Below, piece after piece: positions 42,306-51,083 of a stretch of 64,000 nucleotides of DNA. The position numbers and the translations under genes were made by a program. Position 1 is the first letter of the stretch. Every line of letters begins with the position of its first letter. The notes beneath the pieces are model-generated. The model had not been told where the DNA came from and searched no databases. It worked only from the letters and a program-made list of their open reading frames with translations. The DNA is taken from the NCBI GenBank assembly GCA_016201065.1, contig JACQDL010000006.1, forward strand, positions 1 through 64,000, given 5' to 3'. This stretch comes from Actinomycetota bacterium. GTDB taxonomy: Bacteria; Actinomycetota; Actinomycetes; Mycobacteriales; JACQDL01.

Positions 42306-44579
42306 ATGCGACATCGACTGCTCTACCTGGGTGGTGTGGCGGCGCTCCCGCTGGTCTGGACCGGCACCGCGGCCTCAGCCGGGGCGCCGACCCTGTTCGG
42401 CCAGGCCGCAGCGATCCAGCACGCCACGCCAAACACCGACAAGTACGGCGTCCCGACCGGCACGGTCACGAACAAGGGCGGCGAGGCGGTCGCGGTGCTC
42501 GACGCCAACGGCGACGGCGTCGACGACTTCGTGGTCGTCAACGGCACCGAGTACTACCACGTGGTGCTCACCCACCCCGGTCCCGGTGGCGTGCCCACCT
42601 TCCAGTCCGCACCGGCCGCGCCGATCGGGCCGGAGACCGACCGGGTCGCCAACCAGGCCAAGGGCCTGGGCACCCACGACCTCGACCGGGACGGCCGGCT
42701 CGACCTGTACTTCGGCAACCAGGGACGCGGCGCCCTGAACGCCATCAACCCCCGCGATCTGGACACCATCCTCGACCCGGCCAACATCGAAGACCACAAC
42801 CGGTACCGCGATCATGGCTACCGCACCCAGCTCGCTGCCGGCGACGGCACCTTCACCCCGGTCGCGCTCGGCGCCAACGGCGACGGTGGCACCCGCACCG
42901 CGGTCTTCGCCGACTTCGACGGTGACGGGCACGACGACGTGTACCTGTCCAACGCGGCCTACTACGGGATCTGGTGGGGCAGCAGCAGCGCCCCCAACCA
43001 GCTGCTGCCGGGACGGGCGGACGGCACCTTCGGCCCGGACCTGCTGCGCCGGGCGGTGCCCGGCGGTGGCGATGTGTTCGCCGACTCCCTGGGCCGGGCG
43101 GCGGCGGACTTCAAGGGCGCGATCGTGCGGGACTTCGACGGTGACGGCCGTCCCGACCTCGTCAACGCGGCCTACGCCGACGTCTGGGACAGCGTCGGCA
43201 CGCCGCCGCTGGCGCCCGCCCAGCCGGCCGGCGGGCAGGTCGACCTGGACGGCGACGGACTGCCCGACGGGGGCTACCAGGGCACCTGGTCACGGGGCCT
43301 GCTCGTGCTGCGCAACGTCTCCGAGCCGGGCCACATCCGGTTCGCCAACGTCAGCGAGACCGCCACCGACAACGGCCTGGCCGGCGCGGACCGGATGCAC
43401 GTCTACGTGACCGCCCCCGCCGACATCGACCACGACGGCGACCTGGATCTGCTCGCCTCGGGGCCCCGCAACTTCACCGCCCAGGGCAGCCTGGAGCAGC
43501 ACACCGACATGGTGCGGGTCTACCGCAACGACTCCACCCCGGGCACGATCCGGTTCACCAACGTCACGGCCCAGTCCGGGGTGGCGTTCCTCAACAACGA
43601 CGACACCCTGCGGGCGGCCACCGGCGGGCTCTACCCGATCCGGATCCCCAAGCTGATGGCCGACGGGACCGACTTCCTCATGTACCCGCTGCTGAGCTCG
43701 GCCGCGGCGGTGGACATCGACAACGACGGTGACATGGACTGGATCGCGGTCGACCGCCAGTTCACCAGCCGCAACCCGCTCACCGGCAAGGAGTTCGACC
43801 TGTGGGTCTTCCGCAACGACGGCACCGGCCACTTCGACCTCGTGCCGCCCGCCGAGCACGGCCTGCGGCACACCGCCCGCGACCTGTCCTACGCCGACCT
43901 CAACGGTGACGGGCGGCTGGACATCATCACGGTCAACGGCAGCGGCGGCGGGCAGACCGTCGACGACAACAGCTACGTCTTCCTCAACAAGATCGTCAAC
44001 GACAACCACCACCTCGACGTGGCGGTCGGCCTGCCCGGCAACCCGTTCGGCATCGGCACCAAGGTCACCGTGCTGGGCGCCGGCGATCCAGGGGTGATCG
44101 GATACGAGGAGCTGCGCACCGACTTCGGGTACCGGTCCAAGCGGGCGCCCAAGCTTCACTTCGGCCTGGGCCCGGCGACCACCGTCGACCTCCGGCTGGC
44201 CACCCCGGACGGTCAGCGGCTCACCGTCACCGGTGTCGCCGGCGACCGGGCGGTGCGGCTGGTGGGCGTCGACGTGCAGCGCACCCCGGGGCTGGGGGGC
44301 GCACCGGCGTACCCGGACCGGCGTCGCGGTGTGGTCACCCTCGCCCTGCTGGGCTCCACCGCGCTCGACGTGAGCACGCTCGGTGACCTCACGGCGCACC
44401 CGGCCGGCTCCACCATCGAGGATCGCCAGATCCGCGACGTCAACCGGGACGGCGTGCCCGACCTGGTCGTCCGGATCCGGCCGGCGGGCTCGGGTCCGGT
44501 CTGCGTGAGCGGGTGGGCGCAGCCGAACGTCGTGGCGTTCGGCTGCCTGCCCGAGACCGACGAGCACGACCGGCGGTGA
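42306..44579 (+). CDS. Secreted FG-GAP repeat protein with ASPIC/UnbV C-terminus
   Basis: A 757-residue exported protein: signal peptide to about residue 26 (ALPLVWTGTAASAGA), then about eight FG-GAP/VCBS-type calcium-binding repeats with DxDxDGxxD loops, for example DANGDGVDDFVVV, DRDGRLDLYFGN, DFDGDGHDDVYLSN and DHDGDLDLLASG. Near the C-terminus GYRSKRAPKLHFGLGPAT resembles the ASPIC/UnbV domain of CRTAC1-like proteins. These form integrin-like propellers used in adhesion or matrix contact; no enzyme activity is expected. ATG 42306 follows GAGGAG by seven bases. A strong stem-loop follows the stop. Confidence 0.88.
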   Translation: MRHRLLYLGGVAALPLVWTGTAASAGAPTLFGQAAAIQHATPNTDKYGVPTGTVTNKGGEAVAVLDANGDGVDDFVVVNGTEYYHVVLTHPGPGGVPTFQSAPAAPIGPETDRVANQAKGLGTHDLDRDGRLDLYFGNQGRGALNAINPRDLDTILDPANIEDHNRYRDHGYRTQLAAGDGTFTPVALGANGDGGTRTAVFADFDGDGHDDVYLSNAAYYGIWWGSSSAPNQLLPGRADGTFGPDLLRRAVPGGGDVFADSLGRAAADFKGAIVRDFDGDGRPDLVNAAYADVWDSVGTPPLAPAQPAGGQVDLDGDGLPDGGYQGTWSRGLLVLRNVSEPGHIRFANVSETATDNGLAGADRMHVYVTAPADIDHDGDLDLLASGPRNFTAQGSLEQHTDMVRVYRNDSTPGTIRFTNVTAQSGVAFLNNDDTLRAATGGLYPIRIPKLMADGTDFLMYPLLSSAAAVDIDNDGDMDWIAVDRQFTSRNPLTGKEFDLWVFRNDGTGHFDLVPPAEHGLRHTARDLSYADLNGDGRLDIITVNGSGGGQTVDDNSYVFLNKIVNDNHHLDVAVGLPGNPFGIGTKVTVLGAGDPGVIGYEELRTDFGYRSKRAPKLHFGLGPATTVDLRLATPDGQRLTVTGVAGDRAVRLVGVDVQRTPGLGGAPAYPDRRRGVVTLALLGSTALDVSTLGDLTAHPAGSTIEDRQIRDVNRDGVPDLVVRIRPAGSGPVCVSGWAQPNVVAFGCLPETDEHDRR

Positions 44580-44587
44580 GTCGGGAC

Positions 44588-44631
44588 GGCGCCCCGGCCC
44601 CGCTGGGGGTCGGGGCTGGGGCCGGGGCGCC
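44588..44631. terminator. Bidirectional stem-loop between convergent genes
   Basis: Perfect 14-bp arms GGCGCCCCGGCCCC (44588-44601) and GGGGCCGGGGCGCC (44618-44631) enclose 16 bases in the 56-base gap between two convergent genes. There is no U-run, as is common in actinomycetes. Confidence 0.75.
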
Positions 44632-44635
44632 GGGC

Positions 44636-47353
44636 TTAGTGGCAGCTCGCCGAGCCGGAGTCGGTGCCGCCGCCGGCGTTGACCGGAACGAAGTTCCAGC
44701 CATAGCCGCCATCCGAGAGGGTCATCCGGAGCACCCCGAAGGTGTTCGGGATGCGGGCGACGCTGTTGGCCGATGCGGTGGCCCGGATCGAGAAGAAGCT
44801 CTTTCCACCGCTGCCGACGATGAGCTCCGAGATGCCCTTGGTCGGGTCGGCGTTGCCCGCGGCGTCCTGCGGTCCGAACCGCTCGTAGAAGTGCGCGTGC
44901 GCGCTGAGCACCACATCGGCACCCTTGGTGTAGAGCAGCTGGTAGATGGACTGCATGTCGGGCTGGTGGTCCTGGCTGCTGGAGAACAGGGGGATGTGCC
45001 AGTAGGCCAGCACGCACCGCTTCGTGGTCGCGTTCAGGTCGGCCAGCAGCCACTGGTACTGCGGGTTGCCCGGGTTGCAGCCGCCGACCACGCCGCACTG
45101 GCTGTCCAGCGCGATCATGTGCCAGCTCCCGATGTCCCAGCTGTACCAGGAGGTGCACTGGCTGGTGCAGCCCGGCTGCAGCGGGTGCGAGCGGTCACCG
45201 AAGTAGCTGAAGTAGCCCGCCCCCCCGGTGGGTTGGATCGCCGTACCGATGTAGCCGTACTCGTGGTTGCCCGGGATCGGGCGGGAGATCTGGCTCAGCC
45301 GGCCCCAGGACGGGTCGTACACGGCCTGGAAGGCGCTCAGCGCCCCGAGGTCGTACTGGTTGTCGCCGAGCGGTAGCACGGCGTCCGGGTGGAGCGACAG
45401 CGCCACCTCGCTGGTGGCGACCTGGGCGCAGCTCGTCGAGGTTGGGGTGCTGCCCGCGGTGCAGGCGATGTCGCCGGTGGCGACGATCGTCGGGTCGGTG
45501 TTGGTCAGCGTGAACGCCGCGGTCTGCGTCGTGCTGCCGGTCGTGGCGGTCACCGGGTAGCTGCCGGCGGCGGGGCCAGCGGTGAACGGCGGGCTGACGG
45601 CCACGCCTACCGCGTCCGTGCTGACCGTGATCGTGCCGGCGCCGCCGGGGAAGCTCCCGGTCGGGCCGGTGGCGGGTGCGGCGAAGGTGACCGCGGCTCC
45701 GCTGACCGGGACGCCGTTCGACGTGGTGACCGTGGCGGCCAGCGGCGCGGCGAAGGTCGTTCCGGCCAGCGCCGACTGGCCGCTGCCGCCGGTCGCCGCG
45801 ATCCCACCGCCCGGCGGCTCCGTCGGGGTCGGGGTCGGGGTGGTCGAGGGAGTCGGGGTGGTCGAGGCGGTCGGGGTGGTCGAGGGAGTCGGGGTCGGGG
45901 ACGGCGTCGCGGTCGTCGTCGTGATCACCAAGGTGGGTGGCGTGGCGGCGGACTCCCGGGCCGCGAACTTGTTGTTCCCGGTCCGGGTCGTGGTCACCGC
46001 GAGCTCGACCGTGCCGCTTCCGGTCACCGCCGGGGTCACGTCGATGGATGCCCACGTGTTCACCACGATGTTCGGGCCCTTCCCGACGACCGCGCCGATC
46101 GGCGGCGCCGTGGTGAAGGTGAGCCCGCTCTCGGTCCAGGCACCCGGCGCGGCGGAGACCACCAGCCCGAGGCTGGATGTGGCATAGGTGTAGACCTGGA
46201 GCGTGGCCGAGCTCACGGTCCCGGACAGCCCGGTGACCGGGAACCGCAGGTAGCTGTTGATCGTCGGCGTGCTTGCCGAACCCGCCTCGCTGCCAAGCAC
46301 GTAGTCGGCACCGAAGTTGGAGTCCGGCAGGTCGGAACGCACCGACGCGTCCGCGGCCACCTTGACGGAGTACGTCGTGGTCGTCGGGGTCGGGGTGGCG
46401 GTGGCGGTGGGAGCCGAACCGTTGGTGAGCCCGAACCCGGCCGACCCGGCCGACCCGGAGGCGGTCGCCGTCACCTGGTAGGAGCCAGCCACGGCGTTGG
46501 CGGTGAGCGCTGGCGACTGGGCCACGCCTGCGGCGTCGGTGTTCACCGTCGCCGCGCCCGAGCCGCCCGAGCCGCCCGCGAAGGTCGCCGAGGCACCGCT
46601 GCTCGGTGCGGTGAAGGTCACCGGCGTGTTCGGCACCGGGGCGCCGGACCCGTCGGTGACGGTCGCGCTGAGCGGCGCCGCGAACGCGGTCCCGACCGGC
46701 GCGGCCTGCCCCGACCCGGAGGTCGCGGCCACCGCACCCGGTGCCGCCTCGGTGATCACCAAGCGGGGTGGCGTCGCGACCACCTCCCGGCTGGCCAGCT
46801 TCTTGCTCAACGTCGAGGTGGTCGTCAGCACCAGCGTGTACGTGCCGTTGCCGGTGACCGCGCTGCTGACATCCGCGGCGGCCCAGCTGCCGACGGCGAT
46901 GTTCGGGAGGTTCGCCACCATCGTCGAGCCGACCGCGGGGGCGGTGTTCCAGGTGATCCCGGACTCCGTCCAGGTGCTGGGTGCGGTGAAGACCTGCACG
47001 CCCGTCGACGACGACGCGTAGCTGTAGAGCTGGAGCTGCACGCTCGACGGCGCCCCGCTCAGCCCGCTCACCGTGAACTTGAGATAGCTGACGGCGGCCG
47101 CCTTGAGCGCCGACGCGGCCCGGGCGGCCAGCTCGGTCGCCGCGCCGTAGTTCGTGTCCGGCGCGTCGCCCTGCACGTACGCGTCGGCCGAGGCCGTGAC
47201 GGTGATCGGTGCCGCCGCCAGGCTCGGGTTGACCGCACGGACCGCGGCCCAGGTGCCGGGCAGCAACGCGGCGGTCACGAGCACCGCCCCCGTGCGGGCG
47301 ATCCGGGTCCGCGCCGGTCGCGAACGGCCTGCGGCGGATGAGGTGATGGTCAT
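44636..47353 (-). CDS. Modular secreted metallophosphoesterase with DNRLRE domains
   Basis: A 905-residue exported protein. After a signal peptide (about 10-48) come a DNRLRE module (ASADAYVQGDAPDTNYG), an Ig-like module (SATVTDGSGAPVPNTPVTFT), a Thr/Pro linker, a second DNRLRE module (ADASVRSDLPDSNFGADY), a Thr/Pro/Ser linker from a DNA repeat and a second Ig-like module (AATVTTSNGVPVSGAAVTFA). The C-terminal third is a calcineurin-like phosphoesterase with GDIACT, GDNQYD, PGNHEYG, YWHIPLF and SAHAHFYER, the full metal-ligand set. The duplication DNRLRE-Ig is clear. ATG 47353 follows GGAGGGG. It lies 64 bases after the polysaccharide operon on the same strand and may be its last gene; the substrate is unknown. 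Confidence 0.87.
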   Translation of the reverse strand: MTITSSAAGRSRPARTRIARTGAVLVTAALLPGTWAAVRAVNPSLAAAPITVTASADAYVQGDAPDTNYGAATELAARAASALKAAAVSYLKFTVSGLSGAPSSVQLQLYSYASSSTGVQVFTAPSTWTESGITWNTAPAVGSTMVANLPNIAVGSWAAADVSSAVTGNGTYTLVLTTTSTLSKKLASREVVATPPRLVITEAAPGAVAATSGSGQAAPVGTAFAAPLSATVTDGSGAPVPNTPVTFTAPSSGASATFAGGSGGSGAATVNTDAAGVAQSPALTANAVAGSYQVTATASGSAGSAGFGLTNGSAPTATATPTPTTTTYSVKVAADASVRSDLPDSNFGADYVLGSEAGSASTPTINSYLRFPVTGLSGTVSSATLQVYTYATSSLGLVVSAAPGAWTESGLTFTTAPPIGAVVGKGPNIVVNTWASIDVTPAVTGSGTVELAVTTTRTGNNKFAARESAATPPTLVITTTTATPSPTPTPSTTPTASTTPTPSTTPTPTPTEPPGGGIAATGGSGQSALAGTTFAAPLAATVTTSNGVPVSGAAVTFAAPATGPTGSFPGGAGTITVSTDAVGVAVSPPFTAGPAAGSYPVTATTGSTTQTAAFTLTNTDPTIVATGDIACTAGSTPTSTSCAQVATSEVALSLHPDAVLPLGDNQYDLGALSAFQAVYDPSWGRLSQISRPIPGNHEYGYIGTAIQPTGGAGYFSYFGDRSHPLQPGCTSQCTSWYSWDIGSWHMIALDSQCGVVGGCNPGNPQYQWLLADLNATTKRCVLAYWHIPLFSSSQDHQPDMQSIYQLLYTKGADVVLSAHAHFYERFGPQDAAGNADPTKGISELIVGSGGKSFFSIRATASANSVARIPNTFGVLRMTLSDGGYGWNFVPVNAGGGTDSGSASCH

Positions 47354-47417
47354 CGGCCCCTCCACGATGTCGAGCGTGCGATGGCAGCTCGCCGGCGTTC
47401 CGGCGAACTCTTCACGG

Positions 47418-47996
47418 TCAGTCGTCCTCGATCAGCCCGGCCGTGCCGCAGGATCGCAGCGCCGGGTCCCGCCACTGCCAGGCCAACGCGGCCCGCAGGT
47501 CGGCATGCCCACGCCGGGGGCTGAGGTAGGCGCCCTCGACCCGGATCGGGACCGAAGTGTCCGCCGTGACCGTGCGGGGGGCGCCCATCGCCGACCGCCA
47601 CCGGGTGCCGCCCACGGTGAGGTCCACCGCGCGGACGGTGATCGGCATGGTGGTCCCGTTTGTGATCACGCCACGCAGGGTGATCCGGTAGCTGCCGGCG
47701 GCGAACATGGTGCCGCCGGCCAGCGGGGGTTCGAAGACCGCGTCGGTGAGGTGCACCGCCGGCACGGCGCCGCGCGGGCAGACGATCGTCCGGCCCGCCG
47801 GCCCGGCCACCCGGATGGGTGGCGGCTCGGTGGCCGCGGCCAGCCGGGGCGGTTCGGTGTGACCGGCGTGGACATCGGGCCCGACCGGACCGGCACCGGA
47901 ACCGGACCCGAGGGTCGCGCCGGCACCCGTGGCGAGCACGGCCACCGCACCAAGGGTGATCCAGAACCGCGACCCTGGGACGCTGCGCAGGTTCAT
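47418..47996 (-). CDS. Exported protein of unknown function, beta-rich
   Basis: A 192-residue protein with an N-terminal signal or anchor (FWITLGAVAVLATGAGATLG), a short His/Pro-rich stretch, then a beta-rich domain (FEPPLAGGTMFAAGSYRITL, ITNGTTMPITVRAVDLTVGG). Two cysteines (in TIVCPRG and RSCGTAG) could form a disulfide. I do not recognise a family. ATG 47996 overlaps the hydrolase stop (ATGA) and has GGGAGG upstream. It is the fifth gene of the operon and may hold or modify the exported polymer, by inference from position only. Confidence 0.7.
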   Translation of the reverse strand: MNLRSVPGSRFWITLGAVAVLATGAGATLGSGSGAGPVGPDVHAGHTEPPRLAAATEPPPIRVAGPAGRTIVCPRGAVPAVHLTDAVFEPPLAGGTMFAAGSYRITLRGVITNGTTMPITVRAVDLTVGGTRWRSAMGAPRTVTADTSVPIRVEGAYLSPRRGHADLRAALAWQWRDPALRSCGTAGLIEDD

Positions 47997-49288
47997 GCTG
48001 GTCGACCTCCCGTCCCGGCCAGGGCGGACATCCGGTGGCACGCCGGCGGAGGGGCGAGCTCGGCCGCCCGCAGTGCTTCGGCGTAGCTGGCGGCGTAGTG
48101 CCCGCTGCCGTCGGCGTCGAAGTAGGCGTGCGCGTCGTAGCGCACCAGCCCAGCCGGGTCCTGGATCCACGCGCGCGGATGCATGCTTCCCCACCTCGCG
48201 GGCGAGGTGGAGCCGTACCCCGCCACCAACACCAGACCCGCGCCGCCGGCCTGCCGGATCGCGGTGACGGCCTGCTGGGAGGCCCGCTCCCACAGCCGGG
48301 CGCCAGCCATGCCCCGCTCCGCGAGGGTGACCGGCTCGTTCAGCAGGCCGTAGCCGATGACGGCCGGAAGACCCGCCACGGCCGGCACCGTCCGCCGCCA
48401 GAAGTCCGCCAGCGCACCGGTCGGGAGCCCGGCCGAGCCCAGCAGGAGCCGCCTGGCCTGACCGGCTCCGGGGCCCGGCCCGGCGGCGAACGCACCGTAG
48501 CCGTGCAGATCGACGATCACCCGTAGGCCGGCCCGGCCGGCATGGTCGAGGGCCCGGCGCAACGTGCTGACCGCGGTCGCGTCCAGCGGCCCGCCCGGAA
48601 CCGGCTGCAGCCGCTCCCAGGCCACCGCCATCCGGACCAGCCGCACCCCCCGCCGGGCCAGGTACTGGTAGCTGGCCGGCGACTCGTAGCTGTAGTCGTA
48701 GCCGTAGCGGCCGGGGCGCAGGCTGCCGAACGCCGGGTTCGTGTCGGCGGCCCCGAACGAACCGCCCGCGAGCACCACGCCACGCAGGTACCCGCGGGTG
48801 CTCCCGTGCGCCTCCACGATCCCGGCCTGCGGCCCCCGGCTGTCCAGCTCGGTGGAGCCGGTCCCGGCCCGGTAGACGGACATCGGGTAGCTCGCCGGCC
48901 ACCGGGCCGCCGACCAGGCGGTGACCGGCAGCCCCAACGTGTCGGCGGCCGAGTACCAGGTGTCGGCCAGCGCGTTCCATCGCTGCGCGTCCGGTCCCGA
49001 CGGCCAGCCGACCTCGCCGACGTACCCGGCCGAGTGGTTGGCCGACAGCCACTGCGCGAAGTGCGCCAACCCGTCCACCGCGGCCGCCTGCAACGCGTCC
49101 GCCCCGCAGATCTCCCGGGACCCCCGGTCCAGGGACTGCGGGAGCAGTACACCCGCGGTCACGGCGACGCCGAGCACGATCGCGACGGCTCCGCGCCGAC
49201 CCCAGCGCGCCGACCGGGCCGCCACCATCGGCCGCGGCCCGCGAGCCGTACCCGCGTCCGCGCTGGGTGGCGCCGAGGAGAGCGTCAT
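47993..49288 (-). CDS. GH5-like cellulase-family glycoside hydrolase, possibly inactive
   Basis: A 431-residue protein with a membrane anchor or signal at about 35-52 (GAVAIVLGVAVTAGVLLPQS) and a TIM-barrel resembling family 5 glycosidases. The acid/base glutamate lies in GYGLLNEPVTL, and DAHAYFDADGSGHY gives the conserved His/Tyr strand. In GH5 enzymes the nucleophile glutamate follows some 30-60 residues later in a motif such as GEFG; here only about 40 residues remain and no such motif is seen. It may be inactive, or use another residue. The start ATG 49288 is the best of several. It follows the GT39 gene by 16 bases and couples to the next by ATGA. Confidence 0.75.
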   Translation of the reverse strand: MTLSSAPPSADAGTARGPRPMVAARSARWGRRGAVAIVLGVAVTAGVLLPQSLDRGSREICGADALQAAAVDGLAHFAQWLSANHSAGYVGEVGWPSGPDAQRWNALADTWYSAADTLGLPVTAWSAARWPASYPMSVYRAGTGSTELDSRGPQAGIVEAHGSTRGYLRGVVLAGGSFGAADTNPAFGSLRPGRYGYDYSYESPASYQYLARRGVRLVRMAVAWERLQPVPGGPLDATAVSTLRRALDHAGRAGLRVIVDLHGYGAFAAGPGPGAGQARRLLLGSAGLPTGALADFWRRTVPAVAGLPAVIGYGLLNEPVTLAERGMAGARLWERASQQAVTAIRQAGGAGLVLVAGYGSTSPARWGSMHPRAWIQDPAGLVRYDAHAYFDADGSGHYAASYAEALRAAELAPPPACHRMSALAGTGGRPA

Positions 49289-49304
49289 CGCCGCAGCACC
49301 CCCC

Positions 49305-51083
49305 TCACCGCGCCGTCCGCCGCGCACCGGCTGGCTGGCTCGCCGGATGCGCGCGGGTCGCCGGAAGCGCGCGGGTCGCCGGAAGCGCGCGGGTCTCCGG
49401 ACGTACCTCGCGGACGGTGATCGTGTCCAGCCCGACGCCGAACCGGGCCACCGGCACCGAGTGCCGCAACGCCTGGCCGAGAGTGGGGAACATCCGCAGG
49501 GTGTCCGCGGAGGGGCGGCCGTCGGCCTGCACGTGGGAGGCGAGGTCGTCCTGCTGGTCCAGCACGACGTAGCTGATGCCGGTCCAGCTCGGCGAACCGG
49601 GAATCTTCACGTCACGGTCCACGTCGAGCTTGGTGAACCAGATCACCCGGTCGGCCGGGTGGCCGGCCCGTACCAGGTCCACCCAGAGCGAGTCATCGAC
49701 GACGACGTACGCCGAGTTCGGCACCCGGTCCCGGACCCAGGCCAGCGCCTGGGCCTTGCCCGCGTCGCGGTTCACCTCGCGGAGGTCCCGCAGCGGGATC
49801 GACCAGGCATGGCCGACGGCGAGCAGCAGCCAGCCGCAGAGCCCGGCGACCGCGACCTGCCAGGCTCGCCGGCGCGCGGTGGCGGGCCGGCGGGCGCCGG
49901 TGGGCCGCGCCTCTCCCCACCGCCACAGGTGGTCCGCCACGCCGCCGATGGTCAGCGCGGCGAACGGGATCATCGCGATCACATACGGATACGGCAGGTA
50001 CCCGGACCGCAGCAGCAGCACCACCTGGATCGCGAACGCCAGCGCCACCGCCCGGGTCCGCCGCACCAGCAGGCCGGGCACGACGAGCAGCAGGGCCAGC
50101 TGGGGCAACCACGGATCCTGGGCCAGCCAGCTGTGGATCACCGCGCTTGCCGTGCTCGCCGGGTCGAAGATGCTGCCGCTGCCGGTGCGCTCGAACAGCT
50201 GCCAGCGCACCGCCCACTCAAGGCTCACGTGATCCGGACCGACGAGCAGCTCGTTCTTGATCAACGCGTACAGCGGGAAGGCGGCGCACAGCAGGATGAA
50301 CCACGCGGCGAAGAGCGCCGTGGTGAACCGGCGGTTGCGCCGGTCCGCCCGCTGCCACAGCAGCACCACGACGGCCGGCAGGTAGAGCAGCGCGGTCTCC
50401 TTGGTGAGCACCGCGACGGCCAGGCACCCGGCGCTGGCGACCGCGGCGCCGATGCTGCGCCGCGGCGAGGCGGCCAGGAGGAACGCGGCGACCAGCCACG
50501 GCGTGACGACGTTGTCCAGCAACGCGGCCCGGGTGAAGTAGACCGCCAGCGGGCTGAACACGAAGACGGTCACCCCGAGCACCGACCCCGGCCGGCCGAG
50601 GCCGAGGCGCCGGCCGAGCGCGTACAGCAGCGGGATCGTCACCAGCTTGCAGACGAGCATGAACTCCCGGGCCGCGCCGACCGCGTACGGCGCCCGATCG
50701 AACCCGTCGGTCAGCCACGTCCACAGCGAGATCTGCAGCCACCCCAGCGGCGGATGCGCATACCAGTACGTGTAGTGCCCGAGGGTGTGCCAGTTCGCGA
50801 CCGCCCAGGCATAGGCGGTATAGGTGCCCTCGTCGTCGAAGCGGGCCGGCGAGGTGTACATCCCGGCCGCGTGCACCAGGCCACCGGCCAGCAGCAGGAC
50901 CGCGACCAGCACCAGGTCGATCCGGTGGCGGCGGGCCCGCCGGGCCAACGCCGGTGCGACCCGATGCCGGAGCCGGGGACCGGCGGCGACCACGCCGTCG
51001 AGGGAGATGTCCAGGGGCGGCAGGGGCTGCTCGGGGCTGCGTGGCTCCGGCAGCCGCGGGCCGGGTCGGGTCGAGGCGGTCAT
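49305..51083 (-). CDS. Membrane glycosyltransferase, GT39-like
   Basis: A 592-residue polytopic protein with about ten to twelve hydrophobic segments and the GT-C signature in the first external loop: SPARFDDEGTYTAYAWAVAN, containing the Asp-Asp-Glu catalytic group. YWYAHPPLGWLQ and DNVVTPWLVAAFLL are further family features. Such enzymes use polyprenol-phosphate-linked sugars at the outer membrane face. The tail RALPATRALPATRAHPAS is from an 18-bp repeat. ATG 51083 overlaps the previous gene's stop (ATGA). Within this operon it could decorate the polymer with the sugar supplied by the first gene's transferase domain. Confidence 0.87.
   Translation of the reverse strand: MTASTRPGPRLPEPRSPEQPLPPLDISLDGVVAAGPRLRHRVAPALARRARRHRIDLVLVAVLLLAGGLVHAAGMYTSPARFDDEGTYTAYAWAVANWHTLGHYTYWYAHPPLGWLQISLWTWLTDGFDRAPYAVGAAREFMLVCKLVTIPLLYALGRRLGLGRPGSVLGVTVFVFSPLAVYFTRAALLDNVVTPWLVAAFLLAASPRRSIGAAVASAGCLAVAVLTKETALLYLPAVVVLLWQRADRRNRRFTTALFAAWFILLCAAFPLYALIKNELLVGPDHVSLEWAVRWQLFERTGSGSIFDPASTASAVIHSWLAQDPWLPQLALLLVVPGLLVRRTRAVALAFAIQVVLLLRSGYLPYPYVIAMIPFAALTIGGVADHLWRWGEARPTGARRPATARRRAWQVAVAGLCGWLLLAVGHAWSIPLRDLREVNRDAGKAQALAWVRDRVPNSAYVVVDDSLWVDLVRAGHPADRVIWFTKLDVDRDVKIPGSPSWTGISYVVLDQQDDLASHVQADGRPSADTLRMFPTLGQALRHSVPVARFGVGLDTITVREVRPETRALPATRALPATRAHPASQPAGARRTAR
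49340..49393. repeat. 18-bp tandem repeat x3 at the GT39 3' end
   Basis: Three copies of TCGCCGGAAGCGCGCGGG (first copy one base different) plus a partial copy. The period keeps the frame and gives the repeated RALPAT tail. Confidence 0.9.
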
